Positions 63,661-64,000 of a stretch of 64,000 nucleotides of DNA are shown one piece after another. The position numbers were made by a program, and so were the translations under genes. A model generated the notes under the pieces. That model saw nothing but the letters and a program-made list of their open reading frames with translations. It had not been told where the DNA came from and made no database searches. The DNA is taken from NCBI GenBank assembly GCA_000507305.1, contig DF240878.1, positions 34,490-98,489 on the forward strand. Direction: 5' to 3'. This DNA is from Breviolum minutum Mf 1.05b.01. Lineage: Eukaryota; Sar; Dinophyceae; Suessiales; Symbiodiniaceae. The stretch's first letter is position 1; each line of letters starts with the position of its first letter.

Positions 63661-64000
63661 TGGATGGAGGGGGAGTGTTGGAGGGTTGGAGGTTGAGGGA
63701 GGGAGTTTTGTTGCGATGTTGGAGATGGTTCCAAAACCATTCTTTTTAAGGAAAAAGATACCTTTTTTTTTTGAGTTGAAGAAGAAAAGACATAATTTTA
63801 AAGAAATTGAAGCATGGAGTTTCAACCAAGATCGTTTCTGAGTGTATGTTCATATTGTTAATAATCAACTCTTTATACTTATCTATCGAATAGAGATATT
63901 ATTTAGGTATAATTCATCAACGCAAAGGGTGTCAGATGGCTGAAAAACTCCCTCAGATGTGCCCTGAAAACGTGCAGATAAAAGGGGTGATGTACAGTCA

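Noticed and set aside
1..64000. tRNA, rRNA or snRNA genes
   Set aside because: No cloverleaf, TTCGA/GGTTC box or recognisable rRNA/snRNA segment was noticed by eye; a covariance-model scan would be needed to exclude them.

Overview
The window looks like nuclear DNA of a dinoflagellate, most likely Symbiodiniaceae/Suessiales. Four observations support this. A gene built of RCC1/HERC-type repeats (motif VVTWG...GGDSS) is split over many short exons. Degenerate copies of gag-like and tyrosine-recombinase-like retroelement proteins that I associate with Symbiodinium are present. Short remnants of the dinoflagellate spliced leader (ending TTTTGGCTCAAG) occur. Short exons sit in AT-richer introns packed with 100-190 bp inverted-repeat elements. 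No bacterial gene organisation, rRNA or tRNA was recognised. Most gene calls are exon-level: reading-frame quality plus splice sites and, where stated, matching phases. Most predicted proteins could not be named.

Layout. 0.5-8 kb: exons of the RCC1/HERC-type gene (+). 10.1-12 kb: exon-like reading frames, including an orphan protein-kinase activation loop. 13.08-15.93 kb: a decayed retroelement with split direct repeats (A1-ORFs-B1-A2-B2), the arrangement of Ngaro/DIRS-type tyrosine-recombinase retrotransposons. 16.9-25 kb: scattered + exons. 25.5-26.9 kb: last exons of an unidentified + gene. 27.51-32.58 kb: a candidate 5.07-kb DNA transposon with GGTCAGC...GGCCCCCCCC inverted termini, holding an ISXO2/Merlin-like transposase relic and a 520-bp foldback. 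34.0-35.6 kb: a + gene starting with a spliced-leader relic and a signal-peptide-like N-terminus. 38.88-39.61 kb: a 737-bp terminal-inverted-repeat element inside a TA microsatellite. 44-45.4 kb: + exons. 48.4-54.4 kb: mainly minus-strand exons of hydrophobic protein(s), with + exons between. 55.2-56.1 kb: a nearly intronless BTB/POZ gene with one frame change. 57.6-63.7 kb: exons on both strands.

At least seven short inverted-repeat families recur: I, ACCCTCC..CTAAC ends, about 105 bp; II, TTTCCAAAAATAGGGG ends, about 105 bp; III, GGTGGTTTCAA ends, about 100 bp; IV, GAGCAATGAAAAA...TTTTTCGTGGCTCA, about 145-185 bp; V-VII, two or three copies each. Several end exactly at inferred splice sites. 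One predicted 113-bp intron (34737-34849) is essentially a single family I element. This suggests that these families act as introner-like, intron-generating elements, and it is the most interesting theme here besides the split-repeat retroelement.
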